Positions 5,145 to 6,626 of a stretch of DNA of 6,626 nt are shown piece by piece (the first letter of the stretch is position 1; each line of letters starts with the position of its first letter). The DNA is taken from positions 1-6,626 of the forward strand of contig CAAGSA010000059.1 in the NCBI GenBank assembly GCA_900772835.1. The letters are read 5' to 3'. A model generated the notes under the pieces. That model was not told where the DNA came from. It worked only from the letters and a program-made list of their open reading frames with translations, and made no database searches. The translations under genes were made by a program, and so were the position numbers. This DNA comes from an uncultured Prevotella sp. GTDB taxonomy: Bacteria > Bacteroidota > Bacteroidia > Bacteroidales > Bacteroidaceae.

Positions 5145-6617
5145 ATGGCCTTTACGAACAACATCATGATTGTCCGGCACAAGTTGCTGACCGAACTTGT
5201 GAAATTGTGGAAAAACAACGAACTTATAGACCGCATAGACCGGCTGCCCATAGAGCTGAGCCCCAGGCTTTCGAAGCATGAGGGACGCTGCTGTGTGCAC
5301 AAGGAGAGAGCCGTGTGGAGATACAAGTCGCTCCCGCTGCTGGGCATGACGATGGAAGACGAGACGGACGAGCTGACGCCGCTCTCGCAGTATGCCTTCC
5401 GCGCGATGAAGAGAGCCGGAAGCGGGGTTCCGAAAGAGGATATCCTGTGCGTGATAGACGAGGCGTGCTCCTCGTGCGTGCAGATAAATTACGAAATCAC
5501 GAACCTGTGCCGCGGATGTATCGCCCGCCATTGTATGACGAACTGTCCGAAGGGTGCCGTGCATCTGAAGAAGAACGGACAGGCATGGATAGACCACGAC
5601 GCATGCATCAGCTGCGGCATCTGCCACGACAGCTGCCCGTATCATGCTATCGTGTACATACCGGTGCCATGCGAGGAGACATGCCCCGTGAAGGCAATCA
5701 GCAAGGACGAGCGCGGAGTGGAGCATATCGACGAGAACAAGTGTATATACTGCGGAAAATGCCTCAACGCATGTCCGTTCGGAGCCATCATGGAGGTGTC
5801 GCAGGTGTTCGACGTGCTCTACAGGATAAGAAACAAGCAGAAGATTGTGGCTATCGTGGCTCCGGCAATACTGGGACAGTTCCAGGTGGGCAAGGAGCAG
5901 ATCTACGGCGCTCTGCGCGAGATGGGCTTTGCCGATGTGATAGAAGTGGCTCAGGGAGCCATGCAGACCGTGGAGCACGAGGCGAACGAACTGCTGGAGA
6001 AACTGGAAGAGGGACAGCCGTTCATGACCACATCCTGCTGCCCGTCGTATGTGCAGATGGTGAAGAAGCATGCGCCCGACATGGCGAAATACGTTTCCGA
6101 CACACACTCGCCCATGTATTATACCGCCCGGATGGCAAAGCAGAAGCATCCGGACGCGCAGGTGGTGTTCATCGGTCCGTGCGTGGCAAAGCGCAAGGAG
6201 GCACAGCAGGACGAGAAGGTGGACTTCGTGCTCACGTTCGAGGAGATATCATCCATATTCGACGGACTGGGTATCAACCTGGATGCGGCAGCCCCCTATT
6301 CGGTATCGATTCAGGCCGTGCGCGAGGCGCATTCGTTCGCCCAGGCAGGCGGAGTGGCAGGAGCCGTGAAGGCGTATCTGAAGGAGAAGGCAAATTCCTT
6401 CCAGGCGCTGCAGGTGTCGAACCTGAACAAGAAGAACATCGCCATGCTGCGCGCCTACGGCAAGTCGGGCAAGGCTCCGGCAAAGTTCCTCGAAGTGATG
6501 GCGTGCGAGGGAGGCTGTATCACCGGCCCCTGCGTGCACAACGAGCTGAGGGCAGGAAAGCGCAAGTTCGAGAAAGAACTGGGCAAGGAGACAAAGACCT
6601 ATGAAGACATGGATTGA
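5145..6617 (+). CDS. [FeFe] hydrogenase, group B type, 490 aa
   Basis: Cytoplasmic enzyme expected to interconvert H2 with protons and electrons, probably via ferredoxin. Seen: an N-terminal region of about 100 residues; C122/C125/C130/C134; two ferredoxin-type 4Fe-4S motifs (C154/157/160/164 and C200/203/206/210); and an extra C176/C180 pair. The H-cluster domain covers about 232-470: L1 TTSCCPSY (C298, C299), L2 FIGPCVAKRKE (C346) and L3 EVMACEGGCITGPC (C454, C458). By comparison with Clostridium HydA, C299, C346, C454 and C458 are the cluster ligands and C298 matches the proton-relay cysteine. The Met before Cys in L2, the Trp of TSCCPGW and the GGGQP of L3 are replaced, which fits group B (B1/B3) rather than the classical group A. 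The domain order, length and start (MAFTNNIMIVRHKLL) also fit that group. The H-cluster maturases HydE, HydF and HydG are not in the window. The gene is divergent from the membrane protein gene and has its own promoter. Confidence 0.92.
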   Translation: MAFTNNIMIVRHKLLTELVKLWKNNELIDRIDRLPIELSPRLSKHEGRCCVHKERAVWRYKSLPLLGMTMEDETDELTPLSQYAFRAMKRAGSGVPKEDILCVIDEACSSCVQINYEITNLCRGCIARHCMTNCPKGAVHLKKNGQAWIDHDACISCGICHDSCPYHAIVYIPVPCEETCPVKAISKDERGVEHIDENKCIYCGKCLNACPFGAIMEVSQVFDVLYRIRNKQKIVAIVAPAILGQFQVGKEQIYGALREMGFADVIEVAQGAMQTVEHEANELLEKLEEGQPFMTTSCCPSYVQMVKKHAPDMAKYVSDTHSPMYYTARMAKQKHPDAQVVFIGPCVAKRKEAQQDEKVDFVLTFEEISSIFDGLGINLDAAAPYSVSIQAVREAHSFAQAGGVAGAVKAYLKEKANSFQALQVSNLNKKNIAMLRAYGKSGKAPAKFLEVMACEGGCITGPCVHNELRAGKRKFEKELGKETKTYEDMD

Positions 6618-6626
6618 CAGGCTGCG

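Noticed and set aside
5004..6149. Open frame of 381 codons on the - strand opposite the hydrogenase gene
   Set aside because: The + strand protein is a clear [FeFe] hydrogenase; the antisense translation shows no domain and is His/Leu-rich noise.
1..6626. tRNA, rRNA, CRISPR array, insertion sequence or attachment site
   Set aside because: No cloverleaf-like segment, regularly spaced repeats, transposase-like protein or flanking direct repeats of an integrated element were found on either strand.

Overview
The window looks like chromosome of a member of Bacteroidota, most likely order Bacteroidales (Bacteroides/Prevotella-like). Three signs point there. Several promoters fit the Bacteroidota sigma-ABfr form TAnnTTTG, two of them with a -33 box about 20 bp upstream. 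Most start codons lack a strong Shine-Dalgarno sequence and follow AT-rich leaders. Three protein families are typical of the phylum: a PriCT-2/DUF3987 primase-helicase-like protein, DUF4248, and the long HU-related DNA-binding protein.

Left half, + strand (1-3247): an AT-rich upstream region, then a 702-aa PriCT-2/DUF3987 protein (135-2243), a 73-aa DUF4248 protein (2286-2507), and a 154-aa HU-like protein with its own promoter (2686-3150). This triad recurs in Bacteroidales genomes and has no settled function. Its domains suggest work on DNA: a primase-associated domain, a P-loop-like ATPase core, a C-terminal winged helix and a nucleoid protein. A strong + strand hairpin at 3204-3247 closes the region.

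Middle, - strand (3277-4865): lrgB and lrgA overlap by 8 bp and encode a two-component membrane system of the CidA/LrgA-CidB/LrgB type. Upstream of them lies an unrecognised 136-aa, four-helix membrane protein. The three genes read in the same direction and may be one operon.

Right, + strand (5145-6617): a 490-aa [FeFe] hydrogenase of the group B type, complete with its stop codon. It has several Fe-S cluster motifs and all four H-cluster cysteines. The control region between it and the membrane gene (4866-5144) has a good promoter in each direction and several inverted repeats. A plausible reading is fermentative metabolism: the hydrogenase disposes of reductant from ferredoxin, and LrgAB moves small organic acids such as pyruvate. 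That link is inferred from position only.

The least explained signals are a repeat-rich linker in the DUF3987 gene (a 9-bp unit repeated in frame, plus inverted repeats), a strand-asymmetric hairpin after the HU gene, a hairpin at the predicted 5' end of the HU mRNA, and the operator-like repeats in the divergent region.
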